The notes beneath the pieces are model-generated. The model was not told the DNA's origin, ran no database searches, and saw only the letters and a program-made list of their open reading frames with translations. Shown in pieces: positions 1 through 5,024 of a stretch of DNA of 5,244 bases. The position numbers were made by a program, and so were the translations under genes. Source of the stretch: Deltaproteobacteria bacterium (lineage in GTDB: Bacteria; Desulfobacterota; Desulfobacteria; Desulfobacterales; SG8-13); the NCBI GenBank assembly GCA_030670715.1, contig DAOVBC010000196.1, forward strand, positions 1 through 5,244, read 5' to 3'. Within the stretch, counting starts at the first letter, position 1; each line of letters starts with the position of its first letter.

Positions 1-18
1 TGAAAAAATAGTAACAAT

Positions 19-34
19 AATACGTCACCGTATT
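19..34 (-). repeat. Small GNRA-type hairpin near the window edge
   Basis: AATACG (19-24) and CGTATT (29-34) pair around four bases; on the minus strand the loop reads GTGA, a GNRA tetraloop. A T-rich stretch ending in TTTTTT follows on that strand, but only about 12 bases later. It is a low-grade candidate for the end of the minus-strand transcript. Confidence 0.25.
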
Positions 35-77
35 TACGAATTAGAGCACTTAGTTTAGGTCATTTTGTTATTTGTTA

Positions 78-111
78 TTCGAATTTGTTTCGAATTTCGA
101 TATTCGAATTT
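78..111. repeat. TTCGAATTT short repeats
   Basis: TTCGAATTT occurs three times (78-86, 89-97, 103-111), with a variant TTCGATA at 96-102. Each copy contains the palindrome TTCGAA. It lies downstream of queD in sequence with no convincing gene. Confidence 0.6.
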
Positions 112-139
112 TGCCTGAACTTGACTTTCCGTTCAGGCA
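112..139. repeat. 9-bp hairpin downstream of queD
   Basis: TGCCTGAAC (112-120) and GTTCAGGCA (131-139) are a perfect 9-bp inverted repeat with a 10-base loop, starting about 90 bases beyond the queD stop. On the minus strand it is followed by AAAATTCG, not a T run, so it is at most a non-canonical terminator or 3' structure of the queD transcript. Confidence 0.45.
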
Positions 140-220
140 CTATATAGGCGGGAGAATGGTGGATTCATTGAACAATGGAGGATCGCGATGTATCGTGGAA
201 ATCCGGGAACGTTTTTATGA

Positions 221-240
221 ATCCGTGTTTATCTGTGTCC
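221..240. repeat. Degenerate tandem 10-mer overlapping the queD stop
   Basis: ATCCGTGTTT is followed directly by ATCTGTGTCC, two 10-base units matching at seven positions. The minus strand reads GGACACAGATAAACACGGAT, resembling short intergenic repeats seen scattered in many bacterial genomes. The queD stop TAA lies inside it, so the last codons (Gly-His-Arg) come from the repeat. Confidence 0.4.
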
Positions 241-624
241 CATACATTTTCCGGCGGCAATGTAGGTCGCGCAGGCGTTTTCAGACTCCCAGGCGGTGAC
301 ACGGCTTACTTTAACGGCCGGGTCTTCTACGACTGACTGTAGCCGGGTGGCGACGTAGTGGGCGATATTTTCCGATGACGGCGGGTATTTGTCGTTAAAG
401 GGACCGGCTTCATTGAGAAACTTGTGATCCAGCCCGGACATGATATCGGCAACGTGCTTTTTTACCTCTCCAAAATCCATCAATATGCCGGCGCTATTTA
501 ATTTCTCTCCTTGCAGGTAAACCTCGATCTTCCAGTTGTGCCCGTGCAGGTTTTCACATTTTTTTGCCACCATTTTCAGCTGATGGGCAGCGGCAAAGTG
601 GGTGACGATTTTCAATTCGAACAT
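229..624 (-). CDS. queD: 6-carboxy-5,6,7,8-tetrahydropterin synthase (QueD/PTPS family)
   Basis: This enzyme of the 6-pyruvoyl-tetrahydropterin synthase superfamily converts 7,8-dihydroneopterin triphosphate to 6-carboxytetrahydropterin, the second step toward preQ0 and queuosine; it is cytosolic and zinc-dependent. From the ATG at 624 the protein is 131 aa, close to the usual ~120 aa. Visible residues are zinc ligands His14, His27 and His29, the catalytic Cys23 in a C-x3-HGH arrangement typical of QueD, the Asp66-His67 pair in LDHKFLN, the PSSENIA substrate segment (82-88) and Glu113 for pterin binding. An upstream in-frame TTG at 648 would add eight residues, but homology starts at MFELK, so I prefer 624. 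The last residues and the stop codon lie in a repeat-like sequence (see 221-240). No other que genes are in view, so its partners must be elsewhere. The family call is firm; QueD rather than another PTPS subtype is well supported by the Cys/His motif. Confidence 0.93.
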   Translation of the reverse strand: MFELKIVTHFAAAHQLKMVAKKCENLHGHNWKIEVYLQGEKLNSAGILMDFGEVKKHVADIMSGLDHKFLNEAGPFNDKYPPSSENIAHYVATRLQSVVEDPAVKVSRVTAWESENACATYIAAGKCMGHR

Positions 625-674
625 GACAGATAAACCTAACCTGGACAAGCCGGAAAACTATTGAATAATGAAGA

Positions 675-706
675 TTGATGAACTCGTAATAAATCAAGTT
701 CATCAA
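675..706. repeat. Inverted repeat B between dnaJ and queD
   Basis: TTGATGAACT (675-684) and AGTTCATCAA (697-706) are a perfect 10-bp inverted repeat around a 12-base loop. It lies in the 198-base gap between dnaJ and queD and directly abuts a second inverted repeat. It is AT-rich and lacks a T run on the minus strand, so it is a poor intrinsic terminator. Confidence 0.6.
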
Positions 707-757
707 GTTTTAGGTTGAGAAAATACTTTTATTTACAGATACTTAAAACCTAAAACT
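706..757. repeat. Inverted repeat A between dnaJ and queD
   Basis: AGTTTTAGGTT (706-716) and AACCTAAAACT (747-757) form a perfect 11-bp inverted repeat with a 30-base AT-rich loop. Together with the adjoining repeat at 675-706 it covers 83 bases downstream of dnaJ and upstream of queD. It could be a 3' mRNA structure, a binding site or a small dispersed element. Confidence 0.6.
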
Positions 758-762
758 CTTGT

Positions 763-787
763 AAAAAGCTTTTTTTGACTTTTTAAG
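763..787 (-). terminator. Weak terminator-like A/T hairpin after dnaJ
   Basis: Reading the minus strand from 787, CTTAAAAAG is followed by an A run and then CTTTTT; AAAAAG can pair with CTTTTT, and AAAAAGCTTTTT (763-774) is itself palindromic. It falls 36 to 60 bases after the dnaJ stop. The stem is nearly all A-T pairs, so it would be weak at best. Confidence 0.2.
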
Positions 788-822
788 AGGCTATCAAGAT
801 TGAATAGTGAATAAGGTACTAA

Positions 823-1935
823 TCAGACCGCACTAAGAGTCTCTCCTTTGAGAATGTTTCGTATCTTGGTAGACAATTTTCTGGATTCGAGCTTGGCAAA
901 TTCCCGTAAGAGCTCTTCCTGTTTTTTGTTCAGGCTGGTCGGTGTTTTGATGGTAAATTGAATAATCTGATCCCCGCGGTTTCCGTTCCGCAGTGACGGA
1001 ATGCCTTCACCGCGCAGACGCACTAACTCCCCCGGCTGGGTACCTTTCTTAATGTCAATGGTCCTGTCACCGGACAGGGTGGGAACTGTAATTTGGTCTC
1101 CCAGGGTGGCCTGAACAAAACTGATCGGAACCCGGCAGAGAACCTCCGTGTTATTACGTTCAAAAAAATCGTGAGCTTCGACATGAATAAACACGTAAAG
1201 ATCCCCCGGGAGGCCGCCGTACAAACCGGCTTCACCCTCACCGGTAAGACGCAGCCTCGATCCGGTATCCACCCCGGCCGGAATTTTGACCGAAACCTTC
1301 TTGCGAATCCTGATCTGACCGGCACTCCCGCACTCTCCGCACGGGTTGGTTATCATCTGGCCGGTGCCGCGGCATGCATGACAGGTAGTTCGGACAATAA
1401 AAAATCCCTGGGTGCGTGATACCTGGCCGGTACCCTGGCAGTGGGCGCAGATCTCCGGCGCAGTTCCCGGTTCGCAACCGTTCCCTCCGCAGGTGAGACA
1501 GCTTTCTGTTTTTTCGACCTCGATCTCGGTTTCCGTTCCGAAAGCGGCTTCCATAAAGCTGAGGGTCATGTCATAGCGCAGGTCTGCCCCCCGCTGGGTT
1601 CGGCTTCTGGAGCGTCGGCCGCGGCCGAAGCCGAAGAAATCTTCAAAGATGTCGCCGAAACTCGAAAAAATGTCGTCGAATCCTCCAAAACCTGAAAAAC
1701 CGGTGCCTTCAAGTCCCTGGTGGCCAAACTGATCGTATATGTTTCGTTTTTGAGGATCCCGCAGGACCTCATATGCTTCGGCAGCTTCTTTGAACTTTTC
1801 TTCCGCTTCCTTGTCGCCGGGATTCCGGTCCGGATGATATTTCAAGGCGAGCTTTCGATAGACGGCCTTGATCGCAGAACTATCCGTTTGACGGCCTACG
1901 CCCAGTATCTCATAATAATCCCGTTTGGTAGTCAT
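823..1935 (-). CDS. dnaJ: Chaperone protein DnaJ (Hsp40)
   Basis: This is the co-chaperone that delivers unfolded clients to DnaK and stimulates its ATPase in the cytosol. It has 370 aa, the normal length for a type I DnaJ, with every domain in order: J domain 1-75 with HPD at 34-36, Gly/Phe-rich segment about 77-106, a basic RRSRSRTQR stretch, and a zinc region with four CxxC units at 146/149, 163/166, 185/188 and 199/202, followed by two C-terminal substrate-binding domains. The fourth zinc repeat reads CGECGSAG, with Ser where the CxxCxGxG consensus has Gly; all eight cysteines are kept. The start at 1935 is preceded by an AGGA Shine-Dalgarno about 7 bases upstream. It is not next to grpE or dnaK, and no CIRCE element (TTAGCACTC-N9-GAGTGCTAA) is seen upstream. 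A promoter-like sequence lies at 2023-2050. Confidence 0.97.
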   Translation of the reverse strand: MTTKRDYYEILGVGRQTDSSAIKAVYRKLALKYHPDRNPGDKEAEEKFKEAAEAYEVLRDPQKRNIYDQFGHQGLEGTGFSGFGGFDDIFSSFGDIFEDFFGFGRGRRSRSRTQRGADLRYDMTLSFMEAAFGTETEIEVEKTESCLTCGGNGCEPGTAPEICAHCQGTGQVSRTQGFFIVRTTCHACRGTGQMITNPCGECGSAGQIRIRKKVSVKIPAGVDTGSRLRLTGEGEAGLYGGLPGDLYVFIHVEAHDFFERNNTEVLCRVPISFVQATLGDQITVPTLSGDRTIDIKKGTQPGELVRLRGEGIPSLRNGNRGDQIIQFTIKTPTSLNKKQEELLREFAKLESRKLSTKIRNILKGETLSAV

Positions 1936-2022
1936 TTTATTTCCTGATTATTCATCCCTTAGCTTTTTCGGTTCGTACGGGTTTGGCTGACGTTGGTTAC
2001 ATTTCTAACCAGGCTGAATTAA

Positions 2023-2050
2023 AGTTTAATGCAAAAACCTGAGTTGTCAA
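2023..2050 (-). promoter_or_regulatory. Candidate sigma-70 promoter for dnaJ
   Basis: Reading the minus strand, a perfect TTGACA -35 (2045-2050) is followed after 16 bases by TAAACT (2023-2028), which matches four of six -10 positions. Transcription would start near 2016, giving a leader of about 80 bases before the dnaJ ATG at 1935. That leader holds a 6-bp inverted repeat, TGGTTA/TAACCA, at 1994-1999 and 2006-2011 with a 6-base loop, which could be a weak hairpin or operator. I see no heat-shock sigma-32 consensus here. Confidence 0.5.
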
Positions 2051-2070
2051 TCGGTTAGCCGGTAGGGATT

Positions 2071-3345
2071 TTAATGAATGTCGGATTTTTTATTAGAAAC
2101 TTGATCAAAACCGACCAATTCATCATATGTATTGTAAGGCCTTTTTTGCAGCATCTCCGATGTTACCGTTCGGTCCTGCATTTTGCGTTGAGAATTACAG
2201 AAAATGAATAAGGCCGTTCCCATAGCCATCAGGGCAGCGCCCAGGGGAAATGCCACCCGCAGGTGAAACAGATCCATCATCAAGCCTGCCAGCATCGATC
2301 CGGCCAGCATTCCCAGACTGTGTGCAACCGTGAGAAGCGCCATGACCGATCCCATGGAACCGGTTTTATTGCCGATGATGACGGCGGTGGCCATCAGAGC
2401 CGGCATACAGGTTCCGCCACCGATACCGAAAAAAACACTGGCCAGAACCATATCCTGAAAATTGTCCGCCCACAAATAGGACAAAACGGAAAAACTCGCA
2501 ACGAGGCCGCCAATGACAACCAACGCTTTTTTGTTGAACCGATCAGCCACCCAGCCCATCGGCACGTGGATCAAACCGCTGATAAAAACGCCCAGCATTA
2601 CCAGAAATCCGATGGCGGCGCTGGACAGGGAAAGTTCCGTATCCGCCAGCACCGGCAAGAAGCCCCAGATTACGCCGATGCACAGGACATAGGCAAACCG
2701 GAAATAAAACAGCCCGGCAATTTCCCGATTCTGCATCAGCTGCTTCCACCTTACCGGCGGCTGGCCATGCCGGATTGCCCGCTCGGTGCGGGTGGGGGGC
2801 AACAGAATCAGGCTCAACAGAAAACCGAAAAACGACAGGCCGCCCATGGCCAGAAACGCTGCATCCAGGCTGAAACGATCATTGATTGCACCGCCAAGAA
2901 CCGGACCGAGACTCAGGCCGAAAAACACCGACATGTTGAACAGCCCCATGATAAAGCCTTCCCGGCCTTCCGGTGTGATATCACCCACATAGGCTTGAAT
3001 AACCGGCAGCAGCATGGCCGATGCGATGCCCTGGATGAGCCTGATGATGATAAGGGCATTGACGCTATCTGAAATCAGAAAGGCCAAAGAAACCAGGGTG
3101 TAGGCCGCCAGGCCCGGCACAATCAGCGGCTTGCGTCCTTTACGATCTGAAAGCCGGCCGAAGTAGGGAAGGAAAAAGACTCTTGAAAGGGAAAAGGCGC
3201 CGAAGATCAACCCGATGTAAAGGCCGCCGGCGCCAAGATTGTGGGCAAAAACAGGCAATAGCGGTACGACAATGCCGACGCCGGTAATCGTGGCGAAAAT
3301 CGAAAAAAAAAGGGTACTGAAGATGGCTTTGTCCAGTTTCTGCAT
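2071..3345 (-). CDS. Major facilitator superfamily transporter, DHA1-like drug/proton antiporter type
   Basis: This is a 424-aa inner-membrane secondary transporter with 12 predicted membrane helices in two six-helix halves, split by a basic cytoplasmic loop around 183-210 (PTRTERAIRHG...). MFS signatures of the 12-TM drug:proton antiporter type are clear: a D1-like VVPLLP at 26-31 in TM1, motif A GRLSDRKGRK at 63-72 between TM2 and TM3, motif B RLIQGIASA at 102-110 in TM4 and antiporter motif C GLSLGPVLGG at 143-152 in TM5. A degenerate motif A (GWVADRFNKKA) occurs after TM8. A charged tail of about 42 residues follows TM12 and is probably cytoplasmic. The ATG at 3345 has TAGGA about 7 bases upstream. 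It is divergent from the cyclase gene and 135 bases upstream of dnaJ. Substrate cannot be read from sequence; drug, metabolite or sugar export are all possible. Confidence 0.9.
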   Translation of the reverse strand: MQKLDKAIFSTLFFSIFATITGVGIVVPLLPVFAHNLGAGGLYIGLIFGAFSLSRVFFLPYFGRLSDRKGRKPLIVPGLAAYTLVSLAFLISDSVNALIIIRLIQGIASAMLLPVIQAYVGDITPEGREGFIMGLFNMSVFFGLSLGPVLGGAINDRFSLDAAFLAMGGLSFFGFLLSLILLPPTRTERAIRHGQPPVRWKQLMQNREIAGLFYFRFAYVLCIGVIWGFLPVLADTELSLSSAAIGFLVMLGVFISGLIHVPMGWVADRFNKKALVVIGGLVASFSVLSYLWADNFQDMVLASVFFGIGGGTCMPALMATAVIIGNKTGSMGSVMALLTVAHSLGMLAGSMLAGLMMDLFHLRVAFPLGAALMAMGTALFIFCNSQRKMQDRTVTSEMLQKRPYNTYDELVGFDQVSNKKSDIH

Positions 3346-3371
3346 GTCGTTTCCTATGTGAAATATCCGGG

Positions 3372-3400
3372 TTCATACCACCCCGAATATCCTGGTACAA
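3372..3400 (-). promoter_or_regulatory. Candidate promoter for the MFS transporter
   Basis: On the minus strand TTGTAC (3395-3400) is followed after 17 bases by TATGAA (3372-3377). The -10 is preceded by TGG, an extended -10 (TGn) arrangement that can compensate for a poor -35. Initiation would fall near 3365, leaving a leader of about 20 bases that contains the AGGA ribosome site before the ATG at 3345. The geometry is sensible but the -35 matches only three of six positions. Confidence 0.35.
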
Positions 3401-3547
3401 GAAACTTTTTGGGCAAAGCGAACATGTAAACTTGACAAAGTCATAAAAAAGGATGAACAGGGGTCATGCACTTTCATATCTATGCATTTACCGGGAGGAT
3501 TCTGTTTTTTTCCTTTGATATAGAAGTTGAACGTGAAAGAAACTGAA
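3401..3547. other. Divergent intergenic region between the MFS and cyclase genes
   Basis: This AT-rich spacer must contain the cyclase promoter, but I cannot place it. A plus-strand TTGACA at 3432-3437 is a perfect -35, yet the bases 16-18 downstream (around GAACAG) are a poor -10. A GGGAGGA at 3493-3499 resembles a ribosome site but has no start codon at the right distance. No RNA gene, operator palindrome or terminator is obvious. Confidence 0.4.
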
Positions 3548-4135
3548 ATGGCACGAGAAACTATTTCCCTCACAATTTTGTTTGCCGACATTGCCGGCAG
3601 TACTCGATTTTATGAGATGCTGGGAGATAGAAGTGCTCAAAGGCTTGTGTCAGAGAGTCTTTCCCGGCTTTCAGATGTGGCTTACCGGCACCGGGGCACT
3701 GTGGTCAAAACCATCGGCGATGAATTGATGTGCACCTTTCAGGATGCCGACCACGCTGTAAAAGCCGCTAAGGCCATGCACCAGGCCCTTGAAAATATGC
3801 CGGGAGCTGAAAACAGCGATGTGGGCCGGCCGAATATTTATGTCGGGATTCACACCGGACCGGTTATCAAAGGGGGGAACGATATCTTCGGGGATGCGGT
3901 CAACCTGGCCGCCCGGGTTGTTGCTCTGGCTAAGCCGCGGCAAATTCTAATCACCCGGCAAACGGTTAAGGCGCTGACGCCGCCTCACCAAGCGGCGGTC
4001 AATTATGTCGATGAAAAAACCGTAAAGGGAAAAAGCGGCCAGCATAAATTATATGAATATGTCTGGGAACTGGAGGATGTCACTTTAGTGTTAGACTGCT
4101 CTTCGGTCCCGGTGATTCTGCCATTCTGCATGTAA
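3548..4135 (+). CDS. Class III adenylate/guanylate cyclase catalytic domain (N-terminal part of a split cyclase-FHA protein)
   Basis: The 195-aa product is a class III nucleotide cyclase domain with a full catalytic set: metal-binding Asp14 (LFADIAGST) and Asp58 (KTIGDE), the Lys54/Asp112 pair that recognises adenine (pointing to cAMP rather than cGMP), and transition-state Asn119 and Arg123 (FGDAVNLAAR). There is no signal peptide or membrane segment, so it should be cytosolic. I start at ATG 3548, preceded by only a weak GAAAGA; in-frame TTG 3527 and GTG 3533 would add seven or five residues. The C-terminus runs past the domain into a linker (VWELEDVTLVLD) and stops at TAA 4133-4135. The same frame then continues directly into an FHA domain, so this gene is best read as the first half of a cyclase-FHA protein. 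The catalytic half looks undamaged and may be active alone. Product specificity is an inference from motif residues. Confidence 0.88.
   Translation: MARETISLTILFADIAGSTRFYEMLGDRSAQRLVSESLSRLSDVAYRHRGTVVKTIGDELMCTFQDADHAVKAAKAMHQALENMPGAENSDVGRPNIYVGIHTGPVIKGGNDIFGDAVNLAARVVALAKPRQILITRQTVKALTPPHQAAVNYVDEKTVKGKSGQHKLYEYVWELEDVTLVLDCSSVPVILPFCM
4133..4135 (+). other. In-frame TAA stop splitting a cyclase-FHA reading frame
   Basis: Frame analysis shows that positions 3548 and 4163 share a reading frame and that this TAA is the only stop between them. Codons right after it (from 4136) read LKYRDKKIKVD, which looks like the first strands of the FHA domain rather than intergenic sequence. The codon after the stop begins with C, reported as a weaker termination context in bacteria. 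A one-base change such as CAA to TAA would be enough to create it. Confidence 0.8.
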
Positions 4136-4162
4136 CTCAAGTATAGGGACAAGAAAATAAAG

Positions 4163-4462
4163 GTGGATCAGTTTCGACCCAGCATCACAATGGGCCGTCA
4201 GAACCACAACGACCTGGTATTGAATTATGAACGGATTTCCAGGTCCCATGCACGCATCGAGTACCGACGGGGAAAATTTGTGTTGGCCGACAACAGTTCC
4301 AACGGTACCTATGTGCACCTGCAGGGTGAAAAGGACACGTATATTAACCGGGAGGAAGCGCTGCTGTATGGTACCGGAGTTATCAGCCTGGGTCGCAGAG
4401 CAACGCCGGGTTCACCGGGGGCAATCCATTTTGCCGTTAGACTCATGAAATATCCGGGATAG
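4163..4462 (+). CDS. FHA (forkhead-associated) domain protein, C-terminal half of the split cyclase-FHA gene
   Basis: FHA domains bind phosphothreonine peptides and typically couple Ser/Thr kinases to effectors. All core motifs are present: the Gly-Arg of TMGRQ (4193-4198), ERISRSHARIE with the Ser-Arg and Ser-His pair, and NSSNGTYV with the Asn-Gly. The listed start is a GTG (99 aa), but no Shine-Dalgarno precedes it, and FHA-like sequence begins earlier, directly after the TAA at 4133, with LKYRDKKIKVD in the same frame. Independent translation from GTG would remove the first beta strand. I therefore read this as the C-terminal half of an interrupted cyclase-FHA protein, made only by readthrough, by weak internal initiation, or not at all. 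The domain itself shows no decay, which argues for a recent mutation, a sequence error or continued expression. The stop is TAG at 4460-4462. Confidence 0.8.
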   Translation: MDQFRPSITMGRQNHNDLVLNYERISRSHARIEYRRGKFVLADNSSNGTYVHLQGEKDTYINREEALLYGTGVISLGRRATPGSPGAIHFAVRLMKYPG

Positions 4463-4479
4463 AGCGGAGGCCCCGGATA
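4451..4479 (+). repeat. Hairpin at the 3' end of the FHA reading frame
   Basis: TATCCGGG (4451-4458) and CCCGGATA (4472-4479) form a perfect 8-bp stem with a 13-base loop that includes the TAG stop. The stem is followed by AAAAG rather than a T run, so it is not a standard intrinsic terminator. It could protect the 3' end of the mRNA or help termination weakly. Confidence 0.45.
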
Positions 4480-4508
4480 AAAGCGGCGGTTATTTAGAAG
4501 TATAAAGA

Positions 4509-4537
4509 TTGACAGAAGTTTATTTATTAAATATGCA
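4509..4537 (+). promoter_or_regulatory. Candidate sigma-70 promoter for the Arg-rich protein gene
   Basis: A perfect TTGACA -35 (4509-4514) is followed after an AT-rich 17-base spacer by TATGCA (4532-4537), which keeps only the first three bases of the -10 consensus. Initiation near 4544 would give an 11-base leader to the TTG at 4555, or about 110 bases to the ATG at 4657. It suggests that this gene is transcribed separately from the cyclase-FHA gene. Confidence 0.4.
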
Positions 4538-4554
4538 GTTTTATCCTCTCAAAA

Positions 4555-4866
4555 TTGAGCAGGCTCACTTATCATGAAACGACTACCTGGAAACTGACAG
4601 GTGAATTTTCCAATACGATACGCGAAAAAGCTTCTCAAATAGAACAGGAAGTTAAAATGCTCTTGCTGGACGGTTTGCTCTCACTGAAGGATATGGGCGG
4701 CAGGCGCCGGCTCAGGGACCGGCGGAAAATCATATCAACACCCAGTATTCATGAGCGGAGGTGCGGCCCTGACCGAAGAAACGGTTTTGACCGAAGAGGC
4801 ATACTGGCATGCCAAACCCGAAACCAATCGGAACGTCGCCTTGCTTTTAAAAATTTGTCCTGGTAA
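4555..4866 (+). CDS. Small Arg-rich protein with ERR/DRR repeats, function unknown
   Basis: I do not recognise a characterised family. From TTG 4555 the product is 103 aa. The first half (about 12-49) looks like an amphipathic helix rich in Glu, Lys and Leu (TIREKASQIEQEVKMLLLDG). The second half is strongly basic and repetitive: GGRRRLRDRRK, then HERRCGPDRRNGFDRRG, then QSERRLAF. Similar xERRxGxDRRxGxDRR stretches occur in uncharacterised deltaproteobacterial proteins and at the edges of some PilZ-type proteins, but no PilZ domain is present. The start is uncertain: the TTG has no ribosome site, while an internal ATG at 4657 (residue 35) has AGGAAG five bases upstream and would give a 69-aa protein. 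The helix upstream of that ATG still looks coding. No signal peptide or membrane helix is seen. Nucleic-acid or nucleotide binding is only a guess from the charge. Confidence 0.6.
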   Translation: MSRLTYHETTTWKLTGEFSNTIREKASQIEQEVKMLLLDGLLSLKDMGGRRRLRDRRKIISTPSIHERRCGPDRRNGFDRRGILACQTRNQSERRLAFKNLSW

Positions 4867-4915
4867 GTAAAATGTACCGGAATTTCTACAACAAATTGAA
4901 AATATAGGAGATATT

Positions 4916-4939
4916 TTGAGGCCTGAGTTTTGGTCTCAA
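4916..4939 (+). repeat. Hairpin 1 in the lipoprotein leader
   Basis: TTGAGGCC (4916-4923) pairs with GGTCTCAA (4932-4939), an 8-bp stem with one G-T wobble and an 8-base loop. No T run follows, so it is not a clear terminator for the gene ending at 4866. It is the first of three consecutive stems. Confidence 0.4.
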
Positions 4940-4945
4940 TCATGG

Positions 4946-4976
4946 CCCCAGTGAAATAGAATAAAGTTTCACGGGG
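4946..4976 (+). repeat. Hairpin 2 in the lipoprotein leader
   Basis: CCCC-A-GTGAAA (4946-4956) pairs with TTTCACGGGG (4967-4976): ten base pairs with a single bulged A at 4950 and a 10-base AT-rich loop. It is followed by TAAAAATAATGG, not a T run. The strong, nearly perfect pairing suggests a dispersed intergenic repeat or an RNA element. Confidence 0.5.
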
Positions 4977-4993
4977 TAAAAATAATGGAACAA

Positions 4994-5011
4994 TTGGGGC
5001 GAAGCCCCCAA
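4994..5011 (+). repeat. Hairpin 3 with a GCGAAGC tip, next to the lipoprotein ribosome site
   Basis: TTGGGGC (4994-5000) pairs with GCCCC-C-AA (5004-5011) around a GAA loop with one bulged C. The tip reads GCGAAGC, a sequence known to form an unusually stable mini-hairpin in DNA. It ends only three bases before the GAGG ribosome site at 5015-5018, so in mRNA it could affect access to that site. No T run follows. Confidence 0.5.
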
Positions 5012-5024
5012 CTTGAGGTTTATT

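Noticed and set aside
166..177. Small inverted repeat CATTG-AA-CAATG
   Set aside because: The stem is 5 bp with a 2-base loop, too short to support a function.
177..220. GGAGG followed by ATG at 188, a good ribosome site
   Set aside because: The frame ends after ten codons at TGA 218-220, and nothing about the peptide is recognisable.
72..299. Plus-strand open frame of 75 codons beginning MLFEFVSNFD
   Set aside because: It runs through the TTCGAATTT repeats and hairpin and then antisense over the end of queD, with no domain and no ribosome site.
2263..3072. Long plus-strand open frame (269 codons) antisense to the MFS gene
   Set aside because: Its composition (rich in His, Gln, Asp, Asn) is that of a shadow of membrane-protein codons, and the MFS frame on the other strand has clear family motifs.
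3359..4458. 13-base direct repeat TGAAATATCCGGG at 3359-3371 and 4446-4458
   Set aside because: One exact 13-mer match is not unlikely by chance in a window of this length, and the contexts (a leader and a coding end) are unrelated.
4749..4943. Minus-strand open frame of 64 codons beginning MIETKTQASKY
   Set aside because: It overlaps hairpin 1 and the Arg-rich gene antisense, with no domain and no ribosome site that I could support.
4907..4954. Possible leader peptide: GGAG then TTG 4916 encoding MRPEFWSQSWPQ, with two Trp codons over hairpin 1
   Set aside because: A TTG start, tiny size and no attenuator T run or trp genes nearby make a leader-peptide reading too weak.
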